DNA of 64,000 nucleotides from Lantana camara (GCA_037501455.1 CM074859.1:89982894-90046893); one strand, 5' to 3'. Counted from the first letter of the stretch, positions 20,887 through 33,688 are shown. Translations and numbers: made by a program. Notes: a model not told the origin generated them from the sequence alone.

Positions 20887-22735
20887 TGTAACATCCCGAT
20901 CGTTCGGATTTCCAGTTACGCCGTAACGAGAGGGTTTTATGTGCTTTAAATTATTTAATTACGTATTTGAATGTTATTTTAATGCTTATATGATTATTTG
21001 AATTAATATGAAATTAATTGTTTATATTCTTGAACTTTGATTTTAAATGTTTAAGTTTCGTATGCTCGTAATTTGCTCGTTATGTGCCGGAATTCAATTC
21101 CGATTTTTGTGAGATTTCGATATGCATGATATATGTGAGTTATGAAGGTGTTTTCATGCTCGTTTTAAGTTTTCGTGTTCGTTTGTCGAGGTTTTAAACC
21201 TTTGGAATTTGACGAGGGAGATGAGGGCCTAACTAGTTTTAGCGCGCCTCTTGTTCCGAAGGCCATAACTTGAGCTAGGGAATTCGGATTCGAATTCCGA
21301 AAGATGCGTTGGACTCGTGACGAAGAGATGAAGCCAAGGAACCTGATTTGATATTTTTCTAAGCCCATTTGGACCCTCGTTTTTCACCCGGAACGAACAG
21401 CTTGTGCTTAAGCCACCTTCTTTGACTAGTCATGCACTTGTGGGCCCATTTTAACCATGCTTAAACTTTAACCCTTGGTTTATTTGATCTTTAATCACTC
21501 CTATATCTTCCCTACCTCTCCATTTCGGACCACACACCCCAAGGAGAAGGAAAATCTGCTGCAAATGGAGAAAAGAAGAAGAAGAAAGAAGCCCTCTCCC
21601 ATGTCTTGTGATTTTTGAAGCCAATCTTCTCCATACTTCTTCATATCTTAAAGGTAAGTATATTTATGTATTCTCATCTCTTCTATGCTTCATTTGATCC
21701 TTTAAATTCATGAAATGCATCAGATTTATTAAGGGTTTGAAAGCTTGCATGAATAGTTAGGGTTAGCTCATATTTTTTAATCCATGGCTTAGCTTAAGTT
21801 TGTGGCTGATTTGGTGCTTCCTTGTTGATTATATGAGCTTCTTTGCTTACATTCTTGATCTATACTTCTTGATAGATGTGTTAGGGTTGATTCCCCATTG
21901 ATAACATGATTGAAACCTTGAGTTTTTGGCCATGAAACTTGAAAACCAAACTGCTGCAAATCTGCTCATTTTCACCAAACTGCTGTCACGTTTTTGAGAT
22001 CAAATGGATGAATTCTTGCCTCCAATTTCGTATGCTAATGCTTGGTAATGTAGTATACATGTTGTTCTATGAATGTGCTCCGTTTTGCCCTGAATTCATG
22101 CTTTAATATGGCTGCAAACTTGAGTTCTTGAACCTTAAAATCTGCTCCCCTGTTTCGGAACTGCTGTGTGAATTTGTGCTTCGTTGCTTGAGTTAATGAC
22201 TTCCAATTCGTGTGAATTTGCATGGAGATGTTGTATACTAATTGTTTTATATGTTAGCCCTGCTCTTGCAAGTTTTTAGATACATTTTCAGCTCCTTATC
22301 GAAGCATGATGGCCTGTTTGTATGCTATGCGCGAACCGAACTGCTGCTGTTGCATTTTGTGATTTCTTGGTGGTTCTAATGTGCTCCAATTCGTGTCAAT
22401 TTGCATATACATGGATTATATTAGTTTCTTATCATGTTAGTATTCTTTCCCTAAAGTTTTAGCTTCATATTCAGCTCCTAAGTACTTGATCATGGCATGA
22501 TTGAACCAATTGAGCTCATATGTCCGTTTTTGGCGCTCCAGAGTTGCTGCATGATTTCGGTGACCTTAATGCGTAATTTAGCCTTTGAACTCTAAATGAA
22601 ATATGTTCCTAACATGATAAATATGTTGTATATCAAGTTTCATAATATTTGGAGTTGATTTGGTATGCTTTTGGACTGATTTTGTTTAGGGTCAGTTTTT
22701 CCGGCAAACTTTGTATGCGATTTTGGTTCTGTACC

Positions 22736-22863
22736 GAGACACCCCCGTGTCTCATTTGCCTTGAAAGGTGAGACACGGGCGTGTCAGGCTTCCTGGGCAT
22801 TTCTGTACTGAGCCACGGGCGTGGCTCAGTTTAGCTAAGTTGAGGGACACCCCCGTGTCCCTC
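22736..22863. repeat. Palindrome cluster (GACACCCCCGTGTC type) in LTR 'B'
   Basis: Four hairpins in 128 bases: GAGACAC-CCCC-GTGTCTC (22736-22753); GACAC-GGGC-GTGTC (22772-22785); a 10-bp stem beginning ACTGAGCCAC with GGGC loop (22807-22830); and a 9-bp stem beginning GAGGGACAC with CCCC loop (22842-22863). The arms differ between units while the stem-loop form and the CCCC or GGGC loops are kept. Confidence 0.8.
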
Positions 22864-24367
22864 CCCCTGCGCAGCCCTTGGTTTTCCTTTTCGGTTTTTG
22901 GTTTGTTTCACCTCTTTGATGCCTTTATCTTCATTTGTGTTGAACTATGAACTTGTTTTACTATGTGTTGGGAGTATTGTGGTTCGATTTCATAACATTT
23001 TGGTGAGATTTAGGCATGCTTTTGTTGAATGCCGTTTATGTGCGTTTTGTGGCGTTTGTGATTTCCTTAACCCATTTCCCTTGTCTTGTGATTTGTTCTT
23101 GTTTTCAAACTTTGGAAATATGTTATATTATGTAATAGGGTGTATGTAGTAGAGTTTTGTGTAAGATTGAATACGTTTGAATATGTGTCGAACTTAATTT
23201 ACTTCAATACTCTTATTTGTCTAAATGTTAGATCTTGTGCTTTGAATTTCTTGAATTGATTGGAAACGTGAACTTATGAATTCGAATGTAAGTGAGCGAA
23301 GGATTGAATGACTTGATTATATGATTTAAATTCCTTAATAGTGCACATGAACGTGTTCATGACATAATATCATCTTTTATGCAATCCTACGCATTCGCCG
23401 AGCGTGAATATGGTTCATTTGAGTCTAAGTTTGCCTCTTGCTCTTTGTTTTGCTCTTAGGTTCGTTCCGTTGTTGAGGAAGTGGTTCGTTTGACTTCTTT
23501 TGGTCCGTTTTGGCTGGTTTGCTCGTCCAGGTGAGGTTTTCTTTCCTTTTAGTTATGATGACCTAAAACCCTATTTGTATTTCGAACCCGCATGCGATAC
23601 ATATATGTATATATATGTAGATATGTGTTTTGATAAGTATTTTGTGGGTTTTGTCCCGTTTGTCAAGAGGCTTTGAAAACGCTTTTATAATTCTATAAGC
23701 TCTATTTTCGTTTGTTTTGATAAGCTTTGATAAGAGTGTGTGTGTGTAAGCGTGGTTTGATCTGCAGAGGAGCTTCATATGGTAAGTGCGATATGCATAA
23801 GATATGTCTGTCCGTCTGTCTGTCTGTGTGTGTGAGTTCTGTGATCTGTTTGGGCCTCGGAGTTGTGGGTAAGGGAGACCCGGGACGACCATCGGGGTCG
23901 TCGGTTACGACCCCTGTGCACTTCTCCACCAACGGGAGACTTAGTTCTCCTATGCCGATGGAGCGTATTTTGGCTGGCCGTCGAAGGAACCGGGCGGGAT
24001 CCTCCGGTTCACACGTTTCGTTCTGTGGTGGGTTGAGAGGGGCACCTCTCTTCCCCAAATGGTATGGAGGTGGGATTGATTTATGATTTGTTTTGTGTTT
24101 CGCTTCGCCTTCGTTTCTGGAGTAAATGAGTTGTTTTAAGCTTTCGGTTCGTTATGTTTCGATTATGGTTGTGAAACGGGGGCGGATTTCTAAACTCTAA
24201 AACTTGACTGAATTTGGCCTTCGGGCCCAAACTTCTTTCTTTATATATATTACCACGGGTTAAATGTTTTAGAATGCAAAAACCGTACCCGGTTCATGAA
24301 CCCCTCTCTGCTTTGTGTATGCTTTGCTCTTATGTATATGTATGGGTGCGTGTGTTAGCCCCCTCAC

Positions 24368-24382
24368 CAGTCTTTAGGACTG
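24368..24382 (+). other. CAGTC/GACTG hairpin near LTR 'B' 3' end
   Basis: CAGTC (24368-24372) and GACTG (24378-24382) enclose TTTAG, about 450 bases from the LTR end. It is the same element as in the other Tekay LTRs, with its own loop. Confidence 0.6.
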
Positions 24383-24834
24383 ACCCTCGTTATTTCTATC
24401 TTTTTCCCCCTTTGATTTGAGTTGCAGATACCTGTTCTGAGGTGTTGGAGCTAGGCGGTTGTCTTTGAGTCGGGTTTGAGGATAGCTTGAGTCTCATGCA
24501 TGGCATTTTCGTTTTCTTTATGCTTTTTGGCTAATTTTGAATTATGTATAATTTATGCCTCTAATTCGAAATTGTAAAGTTTGTATAAATTGAATCGAAA
24601 GTTTGATATGTCTTGAGTATGTTTATTTGCTTTATGAGATTCTGGTGCTTCCGCATTCGTTATTTGTTTTATTGCGTGCTCTGAGTAGGGTCTAGACCGC
24701 CTAGCTTAGGTTTGAATTTTGTTTGTCACCCGTTCGCCGTGGCTTGATACGTGGGCGGAGTTCCCATTTCGCTTCACGTGTTGGGTTATGGTGCGGGGGA
24801 TGTGGTGCCCTTCGCTTCGGGGTGTTACAGTTTT

Positions 24835-25277
24835 GGCTAGGCGGGAGTCGAGTCATTGCATTCTTGATCGAGTCACACTTGTACACTCGAGTCACATTTC
24901 ATATTGATATGTTATAATTGTATCTCCTGACGTAATTGGGCCTGTGTGCCAACTATGATTCATTGTTGATTATTGCTTCGGGACAGGTTGCATGTTTAGC
25001 TGAACCCGTTGTTAGGATTCATGATGGATTTAAATTATGTATTGGAATTGTTGGACTTGTAGTAATTGTTGAAAAGTATGAATTATATGTTATTGCTTCC
25101 GCATTGCACATTTGGTTTTCTTGAATTATTTGGTATGGGGTTAGATTCCGCCTAGCAAGGTTGTTTTTATTTTGTCTCCCGTTCGCTATGAGTCCGGTTC
25201 ATGCTTGGACTATCCATTTCATGTGTGGACTAGACTCATAGTGCGGGGGATGTGGCACCTATCGTCCCGGGTGTTAC
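24835..25277 (+). mobile_element. Tekay LTR 'A', second part
   Basis: It continues the interrupted LTR with GGCTAGGCGGGA, then CCGTTCGCTATG, CATTTCATGTGTGG and GTGCGGGGGATGTGG, and ends at CGGGTGTTAC. The expected terminal A is replaced by T. The next base opens another LTR fragment in mid-sequence, so this LTR was inserted in, or recombined with, LTR 'C'. Confidence 0.65.
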
Positions 25278-26588
25278 TTTTGTTTTCAGAGGAGGTTCCA
25301 GTTGACGAGCCCGAGGCGTAGGTTGTTCACGTCTGCTCGTATTTTGTCACGCACAAGGTGAGGTTTAGGACTTTTGTTAGTTAAGTGACCTAAAACCTTA
25401 TGTGATGTTTTGAACCCCGCATGTGGATATATATGGTATATATAGGTATGTATGTGCTGATTAAAATATGTTTATGACCTTGTGAACACTCTTACTTTGG
25501 AAAGATATTATATAAGCACATGTAAGCTAAGATTTGGAAAAGTCTTTACGTTTCGAGTTAGCGAGATTGCCATGAAAGATTTGGCATATGATATGATTTG
25601 TATGTGTGGATCCAAGGAGCTACGGGTAAGGAGCCCTCGGGACGGTTCGGGCCGTCGAGGTAAAGCCTGTGCGTAGTCTCCATCCGATATATCACACGCG
25701 ACCCCGGGAGCTAGGGAAGGTGTGATATTTCTATGCCTTCGGTGTAAAAACCGGGGAGGGCACGATGTGGGTTTGCTACCCCTCATGAGTCTGTATATGT
25801 ATGGATGGTTAGGGCCGCCGGTGGCTCTTCCATCATTGGAGTAGTGGTTGATGTGTTATGATTTCCGTTTTGTTTGTTCTGAGGAGTAAAGGTTGGAAGC
25901 TCGTTCTCGCCGAGCATTATGCTATGTTGTGTTATGTATGGGAAGTATGAATCGGGATAGTGTTTGTAAAAAGATCTTTTAAAGTATATGTATTTGTTTT
26001 AGAAAGCTTTAGTTTGTAAAACATACTCCGGTTCATAACTCCACCCTTTTGCTTGGTGCTATGCTTTATATATGTAGGGTGTGGGTGTGTGTTAGCCCCC
26101 TCACTCAGTCAGTTGACTAACCCTCGTTTACTCTTTTAGTTGCAAGTTTTGGGAGTGTGAGCTAGGCGGAAAAGTGTGTCTTCTTTATGCACTTGTCGGT
26201 CTAGGTCTCGTTAGGTGCATTTACATACTTGCACTTTATTATTTTGTATTTGTATAGTTATGGCTGGTAGATACTTCCTTATTATTTTGCTTGAGCCGGG
26301 ATGGCTTTTGTACAGGATTACATGTTGGTACCTATATGTAAATACTATGGATAAGTATGTGTTGGTACCTATACATATATATGTGACGATCTTCTACTTG
26401 TTGCTTTTATTATTCGCTTCCGCATACTCTGATTTGGTTTTGTTTAGCTCCGCCTAGCCTAGAGTGTGTGTTTGGTCTCCCGTTCGCTATGATTCGGATT
26501 CGGGTACGCATCTTCCATTTCGTATTCGGGTTTGGATTATGGTGCGGGGGATGTGGCCCTACGTGTGGGTGCTACATCCTTAAGGGAC
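25278..26588 (+). mobile_element. Tekay LTR 'C', 3' part plus start of internal region
   Basis: The text starts within an LTR at TTTTGTTTTCAGAGGAGG and shows the usual landmarks: ACCTAAAACCTTATG, AGTCAGTTGACT at 26107-26118, GAGCTAGGCGG, CCGTTCGCTATG and GGTGCGGGGGATGTGG. It ends GGGTGCTACA at 26576. It is followed by TCCTTAAGGG, which matches the eight-base spacer TCCTTAAG between LTR and PBS in the complete Tekay element, so this was the 5' LTR of a plus-strand element. The PBS and everything beyond are gone; a TRIM LTR starts at 26589. Confidence 0.65.
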
Positions 26589-26794
26589 TGTAATAGCCAA
26601 AGGTTCTTGTCCCACATCGGATTGGAGAGTGGTTTGAAGCTGCTTTATAAGTAGTGGATCCCTCTCCCCTGAGTAGAGGCCTTTTGGGTGCACTGGGTTA
26701 TACCAGTGGCTCGAAACGTAAAACCGTGAGGCGCTTGGGGTCTACCCTTGGCCAAAGCTGACAATATCGAACGGCGGGTCTTTGGGTTGTTACA
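26589..26794 (+). mobile_element. TRIM-like solo LTR (206 bp)
   Basis: It begins TGTAATAGCC and ends GGGTTGTTACA, and contains TCCCACATCGGATTGGAGAG, TTATAAG, an AAAACCGTGAGG-like segment and GACAATATCG in that order. This is the layout of plant TRIM LTRs with the ...CCCACATCGG...GACAATATC...GTTACA pattern. No PBS for initiator tRNA-Met follows, so it is a solo LTR. On its right the copia RNase H frame resumes (minus strand ...FIALA). Flanks do not show a target duplication, probably because LTR 'C' material replaced the left flank. Confidence 0.6.
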
Positions 26795-29700
26795 TGCTAA
26801 AGCTATAAACTCAAATTCCATGGTAGAGTGAGAGATTATTGTCTGTTTCTTGCTTGCCCAAGAAACAGCCCCACCGGCAAGAGTGAAAACCCACCCACTT
26901 GTGGATTTGTTATCTCCCACGCTAGTTATCCAACTCGCGTCTGAGTACCCTTCCAACACACTAGGGAATTTGTTATAGAACAGACCAAAGCTAATAGTTC
27001 TCTTAAGGTATACAAGTACCCTACTAATAGCTTTCCAATGATCAGCATTGAGACTGCTCGTGTATCTGCTAAGTTTTGAAACTGCAAAGGAAATATCTGG
27101 TCTAGTGCAATGCATTGCGTATATAAGGCTACCAATAGCACTTGCATACTCAAGCTGTGCATTAGCTCTACCAGTATTTTCTTTAAGTTTCAGTCCGTTG
27201 TCAAACGGAGTGTTCACCTCCTCAATCTCGAGGTGTTTAAACTTAGTCAAAATTTTCTCAATATAGTGAGATTAGTTTAGTGAAAAACCCCCCACTATGT
27301 TTTTTAACTTTAATACCTAAAATAGTATCTACTTCACCTAAGTCATTCATCTTAAAGACCGAGGATAGATACTCGTTTACTCCAATCATATTAGTCCCGA
27401 TGATCAACATATCATCGACATATAAGCAGACCCTCACCATATAGTTAGTTGTACTTTTGGAGTAGATGCACCTGTCAGCACTGTTATACGTGAATCTGAA
27501 TTTCAAGATAGCAGTGTCAAACTTCTCGTGCCACTGTTTTGGTGCTTGTTTTAGACCATACAGGGATTTGACTAACTTGCACACTTTATTTTCTGTTCCC
27601 GGTGCTACAAAACCCTCAGATTGTTCCATATAGATTTCTTCTTTTAAATTTCCATTTAAAAGGTTGTCTTTACGTCCATTTGATGAACAAACAGATCGTA
27701 AAGTGAGGCCATAGCAAGAAGAATTCTGATGGAGGCAACTCGAGCCACCGGTGCATAAGTGTCAAAGTAGTCAATCCCTTCTACTTGTCTGAACCCTTTG
27801 GCAACTAATCTAGCTTTAAAAGCTGAGATAGTGCCATCAGTGTTCCGTTTTCTTCTAAATACCCACTTGCACCAAATGGGTTTAGAACCATGAGGTAAGT
27901 CTGCTAATACCCAAGTATTATTGCCCAAGATTGAATCCATTTCATCGTTTACAGCTTCCTTCCAGAAGGAAGCGTCTCGAGAAGTCATAGCTTCTGAAAA
28001 TGTTTTAGGATCCGTCTCAAGTGTAAATACAAACAATATTTCACTTACCACTTTATTATCCTGGTCCCTCTCCACCAAGAACAATAAAGCATCAGAAGAG
28101 ATAAAGTCTTTATCCAAACTTTTCTCTTTTCTTACTCTAGTACTCCTTCTAGGCTCAGTTGGTTGGGTAGGAACATCGTTTTCCACAACCGGCCTTATAG
28201 GACCTCTAGGCTCAATTTGGGGTAGCTCAGTTTCATTTCCAACATCTTTTGAAAACTTATTTTCAAAGGACTCGACATCCCTGGACTCAGTTATCACATT
28301 AGACTCCAAGTCAAGAAGTCTATAAGCCTTGCTATTAAGAGCATATCCAACGAATACACTTTTAATAGCTCTGACTCCTAACTTAGTCCGTTTGGGATCA
28401 GGAACCCGAAAATAAGCCACACACCCCCACACTTTAAAATAGCCTATGTTGGGTTTTCTGCCTTTCCATATTTCATAGGGACTAGTCTTCACAACAGTAC
28501 TAGGCATCCTATTCAGAATATGGCACGCAGATAAAAGGGCTTCACCCCACAAGTTGTGAGGTAAATTTGCCTGATTTAACATGCAATTTATCATGTCCAG
28601 AAAGGTACGATTTTTCCTTTCAGCTACACCGTTCTGCTGGGGTGTATATCCGGCAGTTGTTTGATGTATGATACCACTTTCTTCGCAAAGTGTATCAAAA
28701 GCGTTCAAACAATATTCCATGCCTCGATCAGAACGTAGAACCTTAATCTTCTTCTCAAGTTGGGTTTCTACTTCTGATTTATATTTCACAAATGAACTAA
28801 GAGCTTCGTCTTTAGTTCGTAACAGATATATATAGCAAAATCTACTAGCATCATCAATAAAAGTAATAAAATACCTTTTTCCACCTCTAGTTAAAATTCC
28901 ATTTAATTCACAAATATTTGTGTGAATTAAATCTAACACTTGTGATTCTCTTTTAACGCTTGGAAAAGGTTTTCTTATAATTTTTGATTTTGCACATATT
29001 TCACATTTATCAAGTTCATTTTTACCAATATCAATTAATCCCATTGCATGCATATTTTTCAAATTCTTTGCACTAACATGTCCTAATCGACTATGCCATA
29101 AAGAAATTGAAGAAATCATGTAAGCAGAAACGAAACTCATATTATTGATTGACATCTTATACATCCCATTACAAGCATAGCCTTTTCCAACAAATTCACC
29201 ATTTTTCATGATGATGACTTTGCCAGATTCAACAGAAATCTTAAAACCTTTCTTATCTAACAAATCAACAGAAATTAAACTTTTTCTAACATCTGGTACA
29301 AACAAGACATTGATCAAGGTTAATTTCTTCCCGGAGGTAAAATTGAGCTCGACAGATCCTTTGCCTCCAACACCAGCCTTGGAGCTATTGCCCATTTGAA
29401 CCTCTTGCCCAACAACTTCTTCAAAGGTCTTGAAAAGTCTTCGATCGTTGCAAATGTGAACCGTTGCTCCAGAATCTAACCACCAGCCAGAAAGTTCACT
29501 TGCCATGTTGATTTCAGAAATCATAGCCACATCGAGGCTAAGATCAGTCACCATGGCAATTAGGTTCTCCTCAACCATGTTTGCAACCCCGGATCCACTC
29601 TTCCGTTGTGGGCATTCTCTCGCATAATGTCCTATTTCTCCACAAACATGACACTTGCCTTTTCTTTTGTTAGCAACATTATGAGCAGGTTTAGGTTTCT

Positions 29701-29803
29701 GCCCGAATTTCTTAAATTGTCATTGATTCTTTTTAACCCCGAAAGGTTTTCTTTTAGAATTTCCAGCCTCAACATAATTCACGTTGGATTGTCCTTGAAC
29801 CAA
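26795..29803 (-). pseudogene. Copia pol of the nested element (protease to RNase H), broken
   Basis: Minus strand, in order: a knuckle reading CHVCGEIGHYAREC (about 29660-29610), protease WWLDSGATVH, the pre-integrase box WHSRLGH...CEICAKSK, integrase with LRSDRGMEY and NGVAERKNRT, a linker, reverse transcriptase (ARLVAKGFRQVEGIDY, YVDDMLIIG near 27420) and RNase H (GYSDASW, STSGWVF). Lesions: a TGA at 29720-29722 before the knuckle, a one-base deletion near 27656, an extra base in the T run at 27282-27286, an in-frame TAA at 27272-27274, and loss of the RNase H end at the TRIM LTR. The first catalytic aspartate of integrase is Asn (HTNIC; codon at 28916-28918). It joins the gag at 42308-43105 once the 12.5-kb Tekay insertion is discounted. 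Inactive. Confidence 0.9.
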
Positions 29804-30249
29804 TGTAGCACCCGAGCGTGAGGTACCACATCCCCCGCACCGGGACCCGACCCGTATATGAAATGGAAGTCCATACACGTGCCAAACCCACGGCGAACGG
29901 GGACAAAACACACACGCTATGCTAGGCGGGACTAACCCTTAAACCAATCAGTGCAAGAATCATAAAATCAGAGTAAAATAAAGTTCGCGGAAGCAAGAAT
30001 AACCAAACATATATACAGTGAGCCACCAAGCTCCAAAAATAGATATACAAGATCATCCAAATATTCAACGGCGCTCACGGCCTACAAAAATCATAACGCT
30101 CCAACTATAATTATAATCATAAGCAAGTATCAACAATAGTGTGAATATGAGACAAAAGGAAGTGCTAAACAAAAATGCAAGACCTAGACGACCTGTATTC
30201 CCGCCTAGCACTCCTATCCCTGCACAAAACAACTGAAAACAACCGGGTT

Positions 30250-30266
30250 CAGTCTAAAAGAGACTG
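30250..30266 (-). other. CAGTCT/AGACTG hairpin in the Tekay LTR
   Basis: CAGTCT (30250-30255) and AGACTG (30261-30266) enclose AAAAG, 446 bases from the LTR 3' end. The second LTR has the identical copy at 38889-38905. Confidence 0.6.
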
Positions 30267-31748
30267 GTGGGTATAAAAAAACGGGGCATAAATATATAAT
30301 ATTGCATAATTTAAACACATACATGCAAGCCCTAATCCCGTGTGAAGTTTAGTAAGATTTTACCAAGTGGTTAAAACAAAAGGAAACATCAACGGGATTA
30401 CGACATTCATATTCATTCATAATTGTTCATAAATGTTCATAAGGGTTTAGGGCCAGGCGAGTGGGCGTGCACATTCTCCAACCTACTCCTCGTGTAATCA
30501 TAATTAATTATTCAATAATCCATTATCATACATAAGTCTTTTGTGCTCATAAATACATGATCATAATCATTCATATATCCCTTTTTCCTCCGGGTGGTGG
30601 ACGGGCTTGCAAGACCCGGCCACCGGTTCATACATAGGCCAATGGGGGTACATGAATCCCCCAAGGGCACTCAGCTCCCATTCCCCGCTAAAACTCCTAG
30701 CGAGGGCCGGTATCACCGTAGTTTGGTTGGAACTAGTATATGGGATCCCCGTCAGCCCTTGCTTCCTCGGTTAGCCACATATACTAAGTCCCGGGGCCCG
30801 TGCAATCATAAATCATAAATATCTCGCCAAACATAAGGTAGGGTTCATAAATAAAAGAAAGGGGTCATACGTTTGAAATGATTTACCCGAAAGGACTCAA
30901 TATATATAAATATACGGTTTTGGCTTAAAACTTTGCACATAAGGAATATATAAGGTTGTTTTAACTAATAGAAGAAAAACCCACCTTTACCAAAGTAGAA
31001 ATAAGGCACAAGCGTCTCACGGCTCGCCCTCGTCTCCGACCAAACCCGAATCTGTGCAAAAGAAAAGGTATGAGACTCATGACCACATATGACGCTCGGC
31101 AATGAAGTGAACATGACGTGAATGCATAAATGATCATATTATATTAATACAATGTTCATGTGCACGATTAAGAAATTTAAAACATATAATCATTCATTCG
31201 TTCAATTATTTATTCAATTTCATAAATTCATAAATCATAAATTCATAATTCACATCCATTAATCTAACATTCATTTAATAAACATAACATATATAATATT
31301 CATAAATTCATATCAATTTCATAAATTCATAGTATTCATAATTCACAAATAGGAATAAATTAAATAGAACGTTCAATCAAAAGTCAGTAGAATAAATACG
31401 CGAAATAGAAATCAATTAATTGTAATAATTAAATTAAATCAAATAATAATTAAAATATATAATAAATATATATAATATATAATATATATATAATATACAA
31501 TATATATAATATATATATATACATACGTACAACCCACACACACATGCATGCAAAATATAACTAACTACATGCATAATATATAAACTCACGCACACACACA
31601 ACACCCATGCATGCAAAATTTATATACTAAGTATAATATACACATGCATGCACTCTAACACACTCTGCACAAAACATATAACCATGCACAACAATTATCA
31701 GCCGCAACAGTTCAAGGAAGAAGCAGCAGAAACAGTTCAGCAAAAAGG

Positions 31749-31898
31749 GGGTGACACCCCCGTGTCACCCTCCAAGCCAAGGCCGAGACACCCCCGTGTC
31801 TCGGTACAGAAGTCCCAGCCCTCACAACACCCCCGTGCCTCGCCGGAAGAGCAACCACGACACCCCCGTGTCGACCAGCAGAAACATCCCCTGTTTCG
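31749..31898. repeat. Palindrome cluster (GACACCCCCGTGTC type) in the 3' LTR
   Basis: Units are GGGTGACAC-CCCC-GTGTCACCC (31749-31770), CGAGACAC-CCCC-GTGTCTCG (31784-31803), a weaker ACACCCCCGTGCCT near 31826-31840, CGACAC-CCCC-GTGTCG (31858-31873) and GAAACA-TCCCC-TGTTTC near 31880-31897. Arms of 6-9 bp vary between units while the CCCC loop is kept. The same cluster is at 40388-40537 in the 5' LTR, where one A is G. Confidence 0.8.
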
Positions 31899-33365
31899 AC
31901 AGCAAAAATGGCGCAGAAAAAGCAACAACTCCAAGCAAGAAAAGCAGGCAACCAAAGCCACAAAACAAGGCACAAATTGCTGCAAGAATTCAGCCACAAC
32001 CCACACCACAAAGCCACGGAAACGGACAGCAAAACATGAAGAAGGAAACGCAGCAACATGACAGCAAAAACAGTCCAGAAAACAGAGTAAAAATTCGAAG
32101 AAAACAGAGCATGATCAATTTCACTCCTTCTCCAATCATTCAACTCAGTCAAGGCCAACCAAGAAGCAGCAAAACATTATATATTCATCAAGTAAATCAA
32201 TTCCCACAAGCTCAAACAAGAAGAGAAGACATACGTGACATATACGTGGGATTTCCTCAAAATTTCATAAATGATATGTCATAAATACTTCAACAACCAC
32301 GAAATCAATGTCCATAAATGATATGAGGATGTCAAAACAATAAATCTCAAGCTTGGAATCAATCAAAACCATTAAGAAATGAAGAAGATCAAGATTTTGT
32401 CCAAAAACTCATATTTTCGGTAATATGCCCAGAAATGGAGAATCCAAGCTCAAAATCATGAATGAAAAGATGAAAATGACCAGAATTAAGCATACAATAC
32501 AACCCTAGGCTTACCTTGATGATTGGTTGAAGTTTGGATGAGATTTGAGCTCCAAAATCTCCAAATGGTGAAGGGTTACGGGACTGGAATTCAGAACAGA
32601 AACTTTAGCTGAGTTTTGGGCATTGTGAGGGGATAATCTCGGTTAGGGCTTATCATGTCATGGTAAAGGGTTGAGTTAGGGTTTCAAAGAATCAAACCAT
32701 AGTTAGTTTGGTTAAGGTTTGGCCAAGATATGGCTGATTTAGTGTAACAAGGTCATGTTGGTCGCCGATTCGTTTTTCGGTTGAAATTCGAAGGTTCAAA
32801 TGACTTAGGAAAAATATAAGGCTAGGTTTACTAAACTCGAATCTTCGTTACGAGTTCAGCGGATTTGACGAAACTCGAATCCGAGTTCCCGAGCTCAAGA
32901 TATTAAATTCGGAACCAAGGGTACGCTAAGTGCTCGTTAGCTCCCGTTTTGGTTCCTCAAATGAAATTAAATCCGTTAGCCTATCAAATGAATTCAAAAA
33001 CGTAAATTGATCATAAAATCATGTTCATAACACATATATGTACAACATATTACAAAATCGTGGCAATTCGATATAATTTCATAAGAGAACGAAGCACAAA
33101 ATAAACGAGCAAACTCAAACATGCAATTCATGCATAAATTATAAAATGTTCCATGCAATTCATGCAATCCCCATGCAAATGAAATAATTTCATGCAGCAA
33201 TAATTTCCTATACAAAATTTATGATTTTCATGCATATTTAATAAACTCCATGCATAATTTTATAAAATCCATGCAAAATAATTCCCATGCAAAATTTTAT
33301 AATCTCATGCATGCATATGATTTTCCATGCAAAAATACAATTTCATGCATATATGTGATTTCACG

Positions 33366-33403
<38 letters not shown>

Positions 33404-33671
33404 GTTAATTAAAACATAATTAATTAATAAAACATATAATTAGTATAATCATTAATTTAATAATATAATAATTAAACATATATACATATATATAATACGA
33501 AATATATATATATATAATTAATAATATTAGAATAAAATATTATAATATAATATAATAAAATAATAACAATTATAATAAAAATTAAATATAAAACACGTAA
33601 AAACAATTAATTCGCGCAATTTGGTAAACACATACGTCGTACCTTTACGTCCGAGAAATCGGGGCGTTACA

Positions 33672-33688
33672 ATCTCTCCCCCTTAAAG
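33672..33688 (-). other. Polypurine tract of the Tekay element
   Basis: The minus strand reads TTAAGGGGGAGAGATT directly before the LTR start TGTAACG. This is the expected plus-strand primer site, 16 bases downstream of the gag-pol stop codon. Confidence 0.85.

Larger units (their letters stand above)
20887..24829 (+). mobile_element. Tekay-type solo LTR 'B' (3943 bp), inserted in LTR 'A'
   Basis: It runs from TGTAACATCCCG (20887) to GGGGTGTTACA (24829) and is flanked by a perfect 5-bp duplication GTTTT (20882-20886 and 24830-24834). The interrupted text of LTR 'A' joins cleanly across it, from ...CTTGCAG to GGCTAGGCGGGA, as in other LTRs. Landmarks: palindrome cluster at 22736-22863, TCCAGGTGAGG at about 23526, CAGTC/GACTG hairpin at 24368-24382, GCTAGGCGG at about 24450, and GGTGCGGGGGATGTGG near the end. 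No internal region, so it is a solo LTR. Confidence 0.88.
29804..33671 (-). mobile_element. 3' LTR of the complete Tekay element (3868 bp)
   Basis: Coding-sense start is TGTAACGCCCCGATT at 33671 and end is CTCGGGTGCTACA at 29804. The interior includes a long run of ATGCATGAAATT-like repeats (33130-33360), an AT microsatellite (33369-33402), a palindrome cluster (31749-31898) and a CAGTCT hairpin (30250-30266). Short open frames inside, such as one on the plus strand at 31751-32284, have no family match and exist only because the palindrome area lacks stops. Confidence 0.95.

Noticed and set aside
26645..26794. C-terminal part of the minus frame 26645-27250 beyond FIALA
   Set aside because: This part is translation of the inserted TRIM LTR, not RNase H.
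26589..26794. Cassandra-type TRIM carrying 5S rRNA
   Set aside because: The 5S promoter sequence was looked for and is not present; the layout fits another TRIM type.
31749..31898. CRISPR-like array
   Set aside because: The repeated units are short hairpins with changing arms, without equal spacers, and the context is a plant LTR.
31648..32284. Open frames of 137 and 177 codons in the Tekay LTR, repeated at 40287-40923, and their antisense counterparts
   Set aside because: They cover the palindrome cluster and flanking low-complexity text, show no family motif, and are duplicated only because both LTRs are identical.
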